Positions 9,121 through 16,463 of a DNA stretch of 64,000 nucleotides are shown in pieces. The DNA comes from Shouchella oshimensis. GTDB lineage: Bacteria; Bacillota; Bacilli; Bacillales; Bacillaceae_D. A program made the translations under genes and the position numbers. Below the pieces are notes generated by a model. It ran no database searches, was not told where the DNA came from, and worked only from the letters and a program-made list of their open reading frames with translations. The stretch lies in assembly GCF_002019765.1 (NCBI RefSeq), contig NZ_KV917380.1, positions 203,849 through 267,848 on the forward strand, read 5' to 3'. Within the stretch, counting starts at the first letter, position 1. Every line of letters begins with the position of its first letter.

Positions 9121-9984
9121 ATGGACGAAACGATCGGTCATTCAAACTACGATTCCGTAATAGAAGTCTCAAACAAGCTATTCAAGCTTGTTTCAAATAA
9201 ATTAGGTGTAAACACTGCCTATATTGCTAGAAAAGAAAATGAGCAAATAAAGATTGTGAATGCGTTTAACGAGAAGGAGACGATTCTTTCTAAAGATGCA
9301 GAGATTGATTATTATGAATCAAGCTGTAAGAAAGTATTTGAAAGTGATCAAGAGTATACAACCGTTGAGAACTTAATGACAAACCCAACGACACAAGATC
9401 AAGTTGCCTCAAGAGAATGGCATGTTCGTGGTTTTATGGGCGTAAAACTAAAAAGCATGAATGGGGACATTTTCGGCACATTATGCGTCATGGATTATGC
9501 AGAAAAGCACTTTAGTGAAGAAGATGTTGAGTTCTTGAAAACAATAGCGGAAGTCTTGTCATATATTATTGAGCTTGACGAAACCTTTGCGGATATCGAA
9601 CTGTTAAGTGTGCCAATTATACCGATTCGTTCAGGCTTAGCGATTTTGGCTTTGCAAGGGAATATTAATAAAAGCCGGGGTAAGAAAATTTTAGAAGATA
9701 CATTAAACTATGCATTAGATCAACGTATTAATTATTTTGTTATCGATTTATCTCAAATAAAGTATAGCGATACAAATTTTGCTGTATTGCTCCATTCATT
9801 AATATCTGCATTAAGACTGATGGGTGTAAAAGTCATGTTATCAGGCGTGCCCGTCCAGCTTGCTCATGAGCATTTAATACGCGATCAACTGGTAAAGCTT
9901 GATGTCGCCTATGTAAAAACCATTGAAGCAGCTTTAATGAAAATAGGCTATGTTTTAAAAGACGTAAGTGCGGATAAAGAATAA
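9121..9984 (+). CDS. GAF-STAS protein, stressosome (RsbR)-like sensor
   Basis: 287-residue cytoplasmic protein. An N-terminal GAF-like sensor (about residues 12-155; GVKLKSMNGDIFGTLCVMD) is joined to a C-terminal STAS domain (about 160-275; FVIDLSQIKYSDT). This is the layout of RsbR paralogues, which sense stress in the stressosome and release sigma-B. By ungapped comparison with the RsbRA STAS domain as I recall it, the Thr171-type site is kept (Thr218) while the Thr205-type site is Glu250. The sigma-B-type promoter in front supports a general-stress role and would give positive feedback. GGAG lies upstream of the start at 9121. No rsb genes lie nearby. Confidence 0.8.
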   Translation: MDETIGHSNYDSVIEVSNKLFKLVSNKLGVNTAYIARKENEQIKIVNAFNEKETILSKDAEIDYYESSCKKVFESDQEYTTVENLMTNPTTQDQVASREWHVRGFMGVKLKSMNGDIFGTLCVMDYAEKHFSEEDVEFLKTIAEVLSYIIELDETFADIELLSVPIIPIRSGLAILALQGNINKSRGKKILEDTLNYALDQRINYFVIDLSQIKYSDTNFAVLLHSLISALRLMGVKVMLSGVPVQLAHEHLIRDQLVKLDVAYVKTIEAALMKIGYVLKDVSADKE

Positions 9985-10012
9985 GTGATGCTATTTATTC
10001 TAGGAGGTTTCT

Positions 10013-10867
10013 ATGTTTGATGATTTATGGAACTCCACGTATGCGCTCTTATCGGATACGGAGTTTTGGCTTGCCGTTGTAAGTACCCTTGTAAAAGTTA
10101 TTGTTATTTTAGTATTGGCGCGAATTTTACTAGGGGTATTAAAGCGAGTAATTACCCAGATTTTACAAAAGCGTGAAGGAAAGTACGTCAATGTATCTGA
10201 ACAACGAAGTAAAACCTTAACGTCATTGCTACATAGTGTTGTTGCCAATGTTGTTTATTTTATTGCCATTTTACTTGTACTAGACGAATTAGGATTTAAC
10301 CTTGCATCTGTACTCGTTGGTGCAGGTGTGCTAGGTCTTGCAATTGGCTTTGGCGCTCAAAACGTTGTCCGAGATGTGATTACAGGGTTCTTTATATTAT
10401 ATGAAGACCAGTTTTCCGTTGGAGATTACATTACAACTGGTCAGTACACAGGGACGGTCATTGATTTTGGCCTTAGGGTGACAAAAATTCAAGATTGGAC
10501 AGGCGAAGTGAACATTATTCCAAATGGCCATATTGAGGATTTAAAAAACTATTCAAAAGAAAATTCATATGCGGTAGTCGATATGCGTGTGTCGTATGGA
10601 CACGACCTTGAGAAGTTACAGCAACTTATTATGGATGCCAGCCTGGTTGTTTATCATAGTAACGAGAACATGATTGAAAAGCCTGACATGCTAGGCATAC
10701 AAGAAATAAGTGAATCTGGCGCTGTTATTCGTGTTATTGCTTTATGTAAGCCGGTCATGCAGTGGAGCGTAGAGCGGGAAATTCGACGTGCCATCTTAGA
10801 TTCCTTTGCTGAAAAAGGAATTGATGTGCCTTATCAACAAGTAACGGTACACCAAAAAGAAGCCTAA
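10013..10867 (+). CDS. Small-conductance mechanosensitive channel, MscS family
   Basis: 284-residue MscS-type channel that opens on membrane stretch to release solutes during hypo-osmotic shock. It has three membrane segments (about residues 17-40, 75-95 and 100-125), the pore helix being VLVGAGVLGLAIGFGAQNVVRDVITGFFILYEDQFSVGD, quoted here as the blocks GAGVLGLAIGFGAQ and EDQFSVGD. The rest is the cytoplasmic MscS beta domain and a cage with IPNGHI. Length and sequence resemble B. subtilis YkuT. TAGGAGG precedes the start. It begins 28 nt after the GAF-STAS gene with no terminator between, so sigma-B control may extend to it. Confidence 0.92.
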   Translation: MFDDLWNSTYALLSDTEFWLAVVSTLVKVIVILVLARILLGVLKRVITQILQKREGKYVNVSEQRSKTLTSLLHSVVANVVYFIAILLVLDELGFNLASVLVGAGVLGLAIGFGAQNVVRDVITGFFILYEDQFSVGDYITTGQYTGTVIDFGLRVTKIQDWTGEVNIIPNGHIEDLKNYSKENSYAVVDMRVSYGHDLEKLQQLIMDASLVVYHSNENMIEKPDMLGIQEISESGAVIRVIALCKPVMQWSVEREIRRAILDSFAEKGIDVPYQQVTVHQKEA

Positions 10868-10876
10868 ATAAGTTTC

Positions 10877-10911
10877 ATCCTTGCAGTGAGAAGCTGCAAG
10901 GATTTTTTTTT
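10877..10911 (+). terminator. Rho-independent terminator after the MscS gene
   Basis: 10-bp perfect stem ATCCTTGCAG/CTGCAAGGAT (10877-10886 and 10894-10903), 7-nt loop, then T8. Confidence 0.93.
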
Positions 10912-10939
10912 GCAACCTTTTGGCCTTTTACTTGGTCTA
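10911..10939 (+). promoter_or_regulatory. ECF-type autoregulatory promoter
   Basis: TGCAAC followed by CTTTT (-35 region, 10911-10921) and GGTCTA (10934-10939), spacer 17 nt counted from TGCAAC. The AAC core, T tract and GTC form the usual pattern of ECF promoters in Bacillus, and the site lies directly before an ECF sigma gene, which suggests autoregulation. Confidence 0.6.
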
Positions 10940-10974
10940 ATAAGTGTAAGATAAAAGCGAGCAAGGGGGATTGT

Positions 10975-11516
10975 ATGGAGAAGTTGGTGAAAAGAGCAAA
11001 AAAAGGTGACGGAGAGGCGTTTGTCCTACTCGTTAAACAATATGAAGAGGTGCTGTATAAAACAGCAAAACGCATTGTAAATGAGGATGAAGATGTAGCG
11101 GATGTGCTACAAGACACGATGATGACGGCGTTCGAGAAACTACATAAATTGAAAAAAAACGAATTTTTTCATACATGGCTTTTCGAATATTATTGAACAA
11201 ATGTGCTAGTTTAACAAAGAAAAAACAAACTAAAGCGGCAATAGACTTAAATGATTATCTTATGAAGCCGGATGATAAGCAGTATTCAGACATTGAATTT
11301 AGAGATGCAGTGAATAGTCTTAGAGAAGAACAGCGCAACATCTTTACCTTGTATTACGCAGTTGGTTACACGACAAAAGAAATTAGTCAATTATTAAACC
11401 AATCAGAAGGAACCATTAAATCTCACTTATCCAGAGGAAGAGCCGAATTAAAGAAGCATTATTATGAGATAGGGAAGGGAGTGCAGAATCATGGACAAAT
11501 TACCAAAAGTTGTTAG
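10975..11516 (+). pseudogene. ECF sigma factor, split by a one-base deletion
   Basis: Two overlapping frames together encode one ECF sigma factor of about 180 residues. The first (10975-11196) carries region 2 with EDVADVLQDTMMTAFEKL and ends with a stop right after HTWLFEYY. The second, in the -1 frame, continues FRILLNKCASL and carries region 4 (EEQRNIFTLYYAVGYTTKEISQ, then GTIKSHLSRGRAELKK). One extra T in the T4 run at 11180-11183 restores HTWLFRILLNKC, the usual family sequence. This is either a real frameshift, a base-calling error in a homopolymer, or -1 slippage. The second frame has no ribosome site of its own. The 3' end overlaps the anti-sigma gene by 26 nt. Confidence 0.85.
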
Positions 11517-12495
11517 TGAGTCGTTGAACCAAGCCTATCGTGATATTCAAGTACGTGGGAAGAAAAAAAGACGTTTTCGTGTTTGGAAACAGGTGTCTCT
11601 TACAGCCGTTGGTCTGTTGGTAATTGGTATGGCGACAAATGAAGATGTACAGGCATCCATTAAAGATCTATTTTATAGCAATGACCCAGGGGTAGAAAAG
11701 GCAGTAGCAAATGGATACGGTACTGCAGAGGAGAGTATTGCACGTGATAAAGACATCACCCTTACTTTAGCCCATCATTTTATTGATGAGCGTAAAATGG
11801 GGACTCATTTCACTATCCAATTTGATGATAAGACAGTACTAGAAGATGTAACAGATGTCAGTATTGATTTTCGGATCAAAAATGGAGACGATGAGTACGT
11901 GGTTGAACAAATACCGGACACTAAACCATTACGTGGAACAGAAGCTAGTTATGAAAGCAGTGGGAATACAAGTAGTGAAGTATTAACCAAACAAGGGTTA
12001 GCAGAAGTTGAATACCTATTTGAGAATGTAACAGACCGTCCGTTTCCGCAATTAGAAAATGCTCTATTGTCGGTGGAGTCGATTAATCTATTCCAAGGAA
12101 ATGAATTAAAGAAGATTGATGGTGAATGGTTATTTAATCTTGAGAACACAGAAAGAAAGCAACTTCTTGAATATCGACCTGTAGAAAAGCCTGCTAGCGT
12201 TGAATTCGTGACTACAGAAGTATCGGCTACAAACTTAGATTTAGCGTTTGTGTTTAAACCAGACGTTCAGCAACAATTAGAAGAAAATGAGTGGGATGTT
12301 CCTGAAGTGCATGTTCGTATCCCAGATGGGCAAACCATTACGGACGCTGCTTACTCAATAACAACAGAAGGGAATAACGTTCAATATCGAGGGAATTTTC
12401 CGTTATCGTCTTTCGCAGAAGGAACAACATTCATTGTAGAATTCTTCGGTCCAAATGGATTGATTGAAGAGGTAGAGATGGAGACAGAGAGGTAA
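11491..12495 (+). CDS. DUF4179-type membrane-anchored anti-sigma protein
   Basis: 334-residue single-pass membrane protein: a short basic cytoplasmic head (about residues 1-32, GKKKRRFRVWK), one membrane segment (about 33-49) and a large extracytoplasmic domain of beta character. Position directly after, and overlapping, an ECF sigma gene is that of DUF4179 proteins, which act as or resemble anti-sigma factors. The cytoplasmic head is short for binding sigma, as in other members. The gene is fully open although its partner sigma gene is frameshifted. GGGAAGGGAG precedes the ATG. The signal sensed is unknown. Confidence 0.75.
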   Translation: MDKLPKVVSESLNQAYRDIQVRGKKKRRFRVWKQVSLTAVGLLVIGMATNEDVQASIKDLFYSNDPGVEKAVANGYGTAEESIARDKDITLTLAHHFIDERKMGTHFTIQFDDKTVLEDVTDVSIDFRIKNGDDEYVVEQIPDTKPLRGTEASYESSGNTSSEVLTKQGLAEVEYLFENVTDRPFPQLENALLSVESINLFQGNELKKIDGEWLFNLENTERKQLLEYRPVEKPASVEFVTTEVSATNLDLAFVFKPDVQQQLEENEWDVPEVHVRIPDGQTITDAAYSITTEGNNVQYRGNFPLSSFAEGTTFIVEFFGPNGLIEEVEMETER

Positions 12496-12500
12496 AAGAG

Positions 12501-12769
12501 GCTGGGACATAACGAAAAGTAGTAGTTGAAAAGACGAATAGTCTAAAATATGCTGAGTAGCACCGCTACAGGAGAATCCTTCGCTTTCCGGGGACACGGC
12601 CTCAGCCTCCTCCGTGGAAAACCGCCACTCCAGAGTCTTCAGACACGTGCTGATCCCCCAGGAGTCTTCGGATTCTCCTTCCACTCATTTTCATATAAAA
12701 CAAACGACGAACGTTCCTATTTTCAGGAATGTTCGTCATTTTGGTCTGTCTATCTACTTTTGTCCCAGC
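12501..12769. repeat. Dispersed Bacillaceae intergenic repeat (about 270 bp)
   Basis: Non-coding element bounded by perfect 9-bp inverted ends, GCTGGGACA (12501-12509) and TGTCCCAGC (12761-12769). Inside are a 10-bp inverted pair AGGAGAATCC/GGATTCTCCT (12570-12579 and 12671-12680) and a 13-bp hairpin (12707-12719 with 12725-12737, one G-T mismatch). The internal stretch with CTTTCCGGGGACACGGC is one I recognise from intergenic repeats in many Bacillus relatives, often miscalled as short ORFs. It has MITE-like form but no visible target duplication. It fills most of the 325-nt gap between the anti-sigma gene and tagO. Confidence 0.75.
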
Positions 12770-12820
12770 ATCTTTTTCGACCTCGTAAGTGTTCCACCAC
12801 TTAATGGAGGGTAGACCGCT

Positions 12821-13921
12821 TCACTTACTTCGCAGGACTATTTTTGGGTTTTTTCGTTTGAATCGACGCTTTATTAAGTTTAATAATGGTTGGCGTTGCG
12901 CTCCGATTAAGCCGATGACTTCTGCGAAAAGCTGGATCAACACAGTGACGATCAATAGCAGCAAAAGGGAAAGCCATAAATTAGACATGGACATTAAAAG
13001 TGCGGCGCAAGCAAAGAGGATGCTAACCCCATAAATCGTTAAAACGACTTGCCGATGGCCGTATCCTTTTTTTAATAAGCAATGGTGAAGGTGCCCTTTG
13101 TCAGGAGAACCGATATTTTGCTTGTTAAGCTTTCTGCGTATAATCGCAAAGAACGTATCCATAATGGGAACACCAAGAATGAGAAGTGGGATGATCAGAC
13201 TAATCATCGTCACACTTTTAAACAACCCGACAATTGATAGAACAGCAATCATATAGCCGAGAAACAAAGAGCCAGTATCCCCCATAAATAGTTTTGCAGG
13301 ATGAAAGTTATAGAAAAGAAAACCACTGACGCTACCGATTAAGGGCACGCCGAATGCAAAGACTAAACCATAAGCAGCAGGATTGCCTGTCGCTAAAACA
13401 AGCATTGTTGCTAAGGCAATAATGCTTACACCAGCTGCTAGCCCGTCAAGTCCATCAATCAAGTTAATTGAATTCATAATGGCTACGAGCCAAAAAACGG
13501 TGAAGCCAGTGCTAAGAATACCAAAGTCTAGCTCTTTGCCAAATGGAATGGAGATAAAGTCAATCGTTAAACCAGAGCTAACAACGATTAGTGCAGTTAG
13601 TAATTGCGCTACAAGTTTATACCTTGCTTTTAGAATAAAGCGATCGTCTAGTAAGCCAACGATTAGTAACGGAACAGAGCCAAGTAGAATAAAGAATGTA
13701 GTGCGAACATCAGCTTCCAAAAGATCCGTTAAAAAGAGCATGCCAGCAAGTGTACCGATGATGAAAGCAACACCACCGATACGTGGCATGGCAGTACGAT
13801 GAACTTTTCGTTCGTTTGGTTTATCGACAAAACCGAATCTGTGGGCAAACCGTATCATGAAGGGTGTAACAAAAATAGTGGAAAAAAAGCTAATTAGGGA
13901 TGCAATAATGAACGAGTCCAT
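12821..13921 (-). CDS. tagO: Undecaprenyl-phosphate GlcNAc-1-phosphate transferase (TagO/WecA type)
   Basis: 366-residue polytopic enzyme (about 11 membrane segments) of the MraY/WecA family that starts wall polymer synthesis by moving a sugar-1-phosphate, usually GlcNAc-1-P, onto undecaprenyl phosphate. Family motifs: KPNERKVH near the N-terminus, GLLDDR, NSINLIDGLDGLAAG with the catalytic Asp pair, FLFYNFHPAKLFMGDTGS, and the cytoplasmic PDKGHLHH loop. It is the last gene of a minus-strand run with a GT2, UDP-glucose dehydrogenase and a polymerase, with AAGGAG before its start. This context suggests it primes the polymer made by these genes in addition to, or instead of, ordinary teichoic acid. 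Confidence 0.93.
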   Translation of the reverse strand: MDSFIIASLISFFSTIFVTPFMIRFAHRFGFVDKPNERKVHRTAMPRIGGVAFIIGTLAGMLFLTDLLEADVRTTFFILLGSVPLLIVGLLDDRFILKARYKLVAQLLTALIVVSSGLTIDFISIPFGKELDFGILSTGFTVFWLVAIMNSINLIDGLDGLAAGVSIIALATMLVLATGNPAAYGLVFAFGVPLIGSVSGFLFYNFHPAKLFMGDTGSLFLGYMIAVLSIVGLFKSVTMISLIIPLLILGVPIMDTFFAIIRRKLNKQNIGSPDKGHLHHCLLKKGYGHRQVVLTIYGVSILFACAALLMSMSNLWLSLLLLLIVTVLIQLFAEVIGLIGAQRQPLLNLIKRRFKRKNPKIVLRSK

Positions 13922-13961
13922 GTTGTTCTCCTTACTTTGCTATGTCTAGTGTGATGATTGG

Positions 13962-14711
13962 TTAAAGTTTTTTTACACCGTTCCACGCGTAGCTGCAAAA
14001 GACAAAACAGCATTTAAGAAGTGGCAATGCTTCATAGTTGCGGTATATGTGCCAGTTTTGTTTTGCTGCCTTCCATTTATTACTAGAAATTGATCCGCCA
14101 ACTTTACGGTAGGCGGCAAGTTCTTCGTTTATGCCATAGGCTATATGACCTTTTTTAAGTATCGATAGCCATAACATAAGATCTTGCCTTGTACGGATAG
14201 TCGGCATTTGTAGCTTTCCTAGCGCTTCTTGATTCATCATGACGGTTAAACAACCGATAATGGTGTTTGATAAAAGTTTGTCATACGTTACTTGTGCAGG
14301 AGCAGGTACTACCTTTTGTCGCTCACGGCCATTTTCGCGAATGATACGATAGCTTGTAAACGTAAAGAGATAGTTGTTTTCCTCCATAAAGTGTACTTGA
14401 CGAGCTAATTTTTGTGGTTTCCACAGATCATCTCCATCAAGGAATGCAACATATTTTCCTGTAGCACGTGTTAAGCCTAAATTACGCGCGACAGCCGCGC
14501 CGCTATTACTAGACAAGTGAAAAAGGTAAATCCGATTATCTTTAGATTGATAGTGCTCGGCTATCTCGCTACTTTCGTCTTGTGAAGCGTCATTAATGAG
14601 TAATAATTCCCAATTTTCGTACGTTTGACTTAGTATGGACTCAATTGTATCTGCTAAATAAAACTCACAGTTATAGACGGGGGTAATAATGGATACGAGT
14701 GGTTCCTTCAA
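13962..14711 (-). CDS. tuaG: Family 2 glycosyltransferase, TuaG-like
   Basis: 249-residue inverting GT2 (GT-A fold). LVSIITPVYNCEFYLADTIES opens the nucleotide-binding domain, and FLDGDDLW is the metal-binding DxD-type motif. Length and order after UDP-glucose dehydrogenase match TuaG of the B. subtilis teichuronic acid operon. TTG 14711 is preferred over ATG 14747: GGAGG lies 11 nt upstream and the TTG overlaps the stop of the preceding gene (TTGA), giving coupling, whereas the ATG would overlap it by 40 nt with no ribosome site. Donor and acceptor cannot be read from sequence. Confidence 0.83.
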   Translation of the reverse strand: MKEPLVSIITPVYNCEFYLADTIESILSQTYENWELLLINDASQDESSEIAEHYQSKDNRIYLFHLSSNSGAAVARNLGLTRATGKYVAFLDGDDLWKPQKLARQVHFMEENNYLFTFTSYRIIRENGRERQKVVPAPAQVTYDKLLSNTIIGCLTVMMNQEALGKLQMPTIRTRQDLMLWLSILKKGHIAYGINEELAAYRKVGGSISSNKWKAAKQNWHIYRNYEALPLLKCCFVFCSYAWNGVKKL

Positions 14712-15088
14712 TCTAACTGCACCTCCGAAACGGATGTAATGTACCAACGATTTGATCTGTTTTCATAATGTACATCGATAGTTGACCACTGTAAGCTGAC
14801 GGTATGATGGGGCTGTGTTGCAATTACTGGTTCCATTGAATGATCAATGGAGCGAAATAAAAGCAGTTCTTCTTCGGATAACTCACGTGAGAAATGTTGA
14901 TTAAACTGCGTTATTTCATTTTCGTTGATAACAAATGCAGCTGCACGATGATGGCGAATAATCTCTTCAACTACCTGCTGGTTCATAGGTTCTTCTTTTT
15001 CCCGGTAAGGGTCGGCATTGTTGCTATCGAGGAAAAAGAATCCACTTAAAAACAATAAAGCAAGGGCGCTTAATCCAATTTGTCGCAT
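14708..15088 (-). CDS. Small membrane-anchored protein of the wall polymer operon
   Basis: 126-residue protein with one N-terminal hydrophobic segment (about residues 4-19, IGLSALALLFLSGFFF) and a short extracytoplasmic domain. No family is recognised. Start ATG 15088 follows GGAGG; the frame continues upstream into the dehydrogenase gene but has no start signal there. It sits where B. subtilis tuaF lies, between the dehydrogenase and GT2 genes, but is about half that length and shows no chain-length regulator motif. Overlap with the next gene shows that it is part of the operon. Confidence 0.7.
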   Translation of the reverse strand: MRQIGLSALALLFLSGFFFLDSNNADPYREKEEPMNQQVVEEIIRHHRAAAFVINENEITQFNQHFSRELSEEELLLFRSIDHSMEPVIATQPHHTVSLQWSTIDVHYENRSNRWYITSVSEVQLD

Positions 15089-15104
15089 TACATAACTGCC
15101 TCCT

Positions 15105-16463
15105 CTAATGGGTTCCGGTTTGAACCGTAAACGAAGGTGGTCGTGCTTTCTGTTTAGAGGCACGTCCATCAACTTGTGTTCGGCCGATAGAATCATAATA
15201 AAACCCTCGTTGTTTCATTTCTTCTGGATTAAATACATTTCGTCCATCGATCACTACAGAATCACGCATGAGCACCTTTAATTCTTCTAAATCGATGGTT
15301 TTGAATTCATTCCAATCGGTTAGAATTAAAACGGCATCTGCCTTTCTAACAGCTTCTTGCCACGAAGAAGCAAGAATGACATCTGGTAGCAAGCGCTTCG
15401 CCTGCTCTGATGCAATGGGATCATAAGCAATGGCACTACTTTGCTCGTTTAATAGAGTCTGGATAATATCGAGTGCAGGAGCAGCTCTCATATCATCGGT
15501 ATGTGGTTTAAATGCTAGACCTAAAATAGCAATTCGCTTTCCAGCCAGTGTGTGGTAGCATTTTTTAAGTTTCGTTAAAAGGCGGTAACGTTGTTCATGG
15601 TTAACGCGTTCGACAGCAGGAACAATTTGGAGGGAATAATTTGCTTCTTCGGCGATCCGAATAAATGCCTGTGTATCTTTTGGGAAGCAAGACCCACCAT
15701 AGCCTACCCCGGCTTGTAAAAAAGACGTACCGATCCTGTGATCAAGTCCCATCACTTGTGCAAGTGCTTCTACGTCAGCACCGACGTTTTCACAAACATT
15801 AGCTACCTCATTAATGAAGCTAATTTTCGTTGCTAAAAAAGCATTTGCAGCATATTTTGCTGTTTCAGCTGTTTCAATTGTCGTCACAACAATGGTTGGA
15901 CGGATGGGCTTATGCAAAGCTCGTAAAGCAAGTTCAGCTTGAGCATCCTCTACACCAAAGACAGCACGCTCCATCTCTAAAGTGTCCTTTATGGCATTGC
16001 CTTCTCGTAAAAATTCAGGGCAAGATGCAATCGAAAACTGTTGATGACCACTACTGAATGAGACCCATTGCTTTATTTTTTTATTTGTACCAACTGGTAC
16101 TGTACTTTTCGTTACGATGGTCATCCCTGGTTTAATGTATTGACCAATTTCTAATGCTACCTGCTTGATATATGTTAAGTTGGCGGAACCATCTTTATTG
16201 GCAGGTGTCCCTACAGCGATTAATAGGATCGTCGCTTCGTTCATTCCCTCTTCTAAATCGTTAGTAAAAACAAGTTTTTTTGCCTTTGTGCTTTTAGTCA
16301 TAAGCTCTTTTAAACCAGGCTCATAAATCGGCACAACACCATTTCTTAAGCTGTTAATTTTATTAAGATCGTGGTCAACGCAGACAACGTTGTGACCGAG
16401 AGAGCTAAAGCATACACCTGTAACAAGGCCAACATAGCCTGTTCCAATTACACATACATTCAT
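15105..16463 (-). CDS. tuaD: UDP-glucose 6-dehydrogenase (TuaD/Ugd)
   Basis: 452-residue NAD-dependent enzyme that oxidises UDP-glucose to UDP-glucuronate in two steps. It has the N-terminal Rossmann motif GTGYVG (residues 7-12), the ESTVPVGT-type loop KSTVPVGTNKK, and the catalytic Cys259 in GYGGSCFPKDT, followed by the C-terminal UDP-binding half (LGLAFKPHTDDMR). Its start overlaps the polymerase stop (ATGA). Glucuronate is the acidic sugar of teichuronic acid, so this enzyme sets the chemistry of the locus: an anionic, phosphate-free envelope polymer. Such polymers are made under phosphate limitation and are prominent in alkaliphiles. Confidence 0.95.
   Translation of the reverse strand: MNVCVIGTGYVGLVTGVCFSSLGHNVVCVDHDLNKINSLRNGVVPIYEPGLKELMTKSTKAKKLVFTNDLEEGMNEATILLIAVGTPANKDGSANLTYIKQVALEIGQYIKPGMTIVTKSTVPVGTNKKIKQWVSFSSGHQQFSIASCPEFLREGNAIKDTLEMERAVFGVEDAQAELALRALHKPIRPTIVVTTIETAETAKYAANAFLATKISFINEVANVCENVGADVEALAQVMGLDHRIGTSFLQAGVGYGGSCFPKDTQAFIRIAEEANYSLQIVPAVERVNHEQRYRLLTKLKKCYHTLAGKRIAILGLAFKPHTDDMRAAPALDIIQTLLNEQSSAIAYDPIASEQAKRLLPDVILASSWQEAVRKADAVLILTDWNEFKTIDLEELKVLMRDSVVIDGRNVFNPEEMKQRGFYYDSIGRTQVDGRASKQKARPPSFTVQTGTH

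Noticed and set aside
8985-9200. Open frame between deoD and the GAF-STAS gene
   Set aside because: It begins in the deoD terminator T tract, covers the sigma-B-type promoter and has no ribosome site.
12550-12814. Short open frames inside the dispersed repeat
   Set aside because: They follow the repeat's hairpins, have no ribosome sites and overlap each other on both strands; such frames are commonly miscalled in this repeat.
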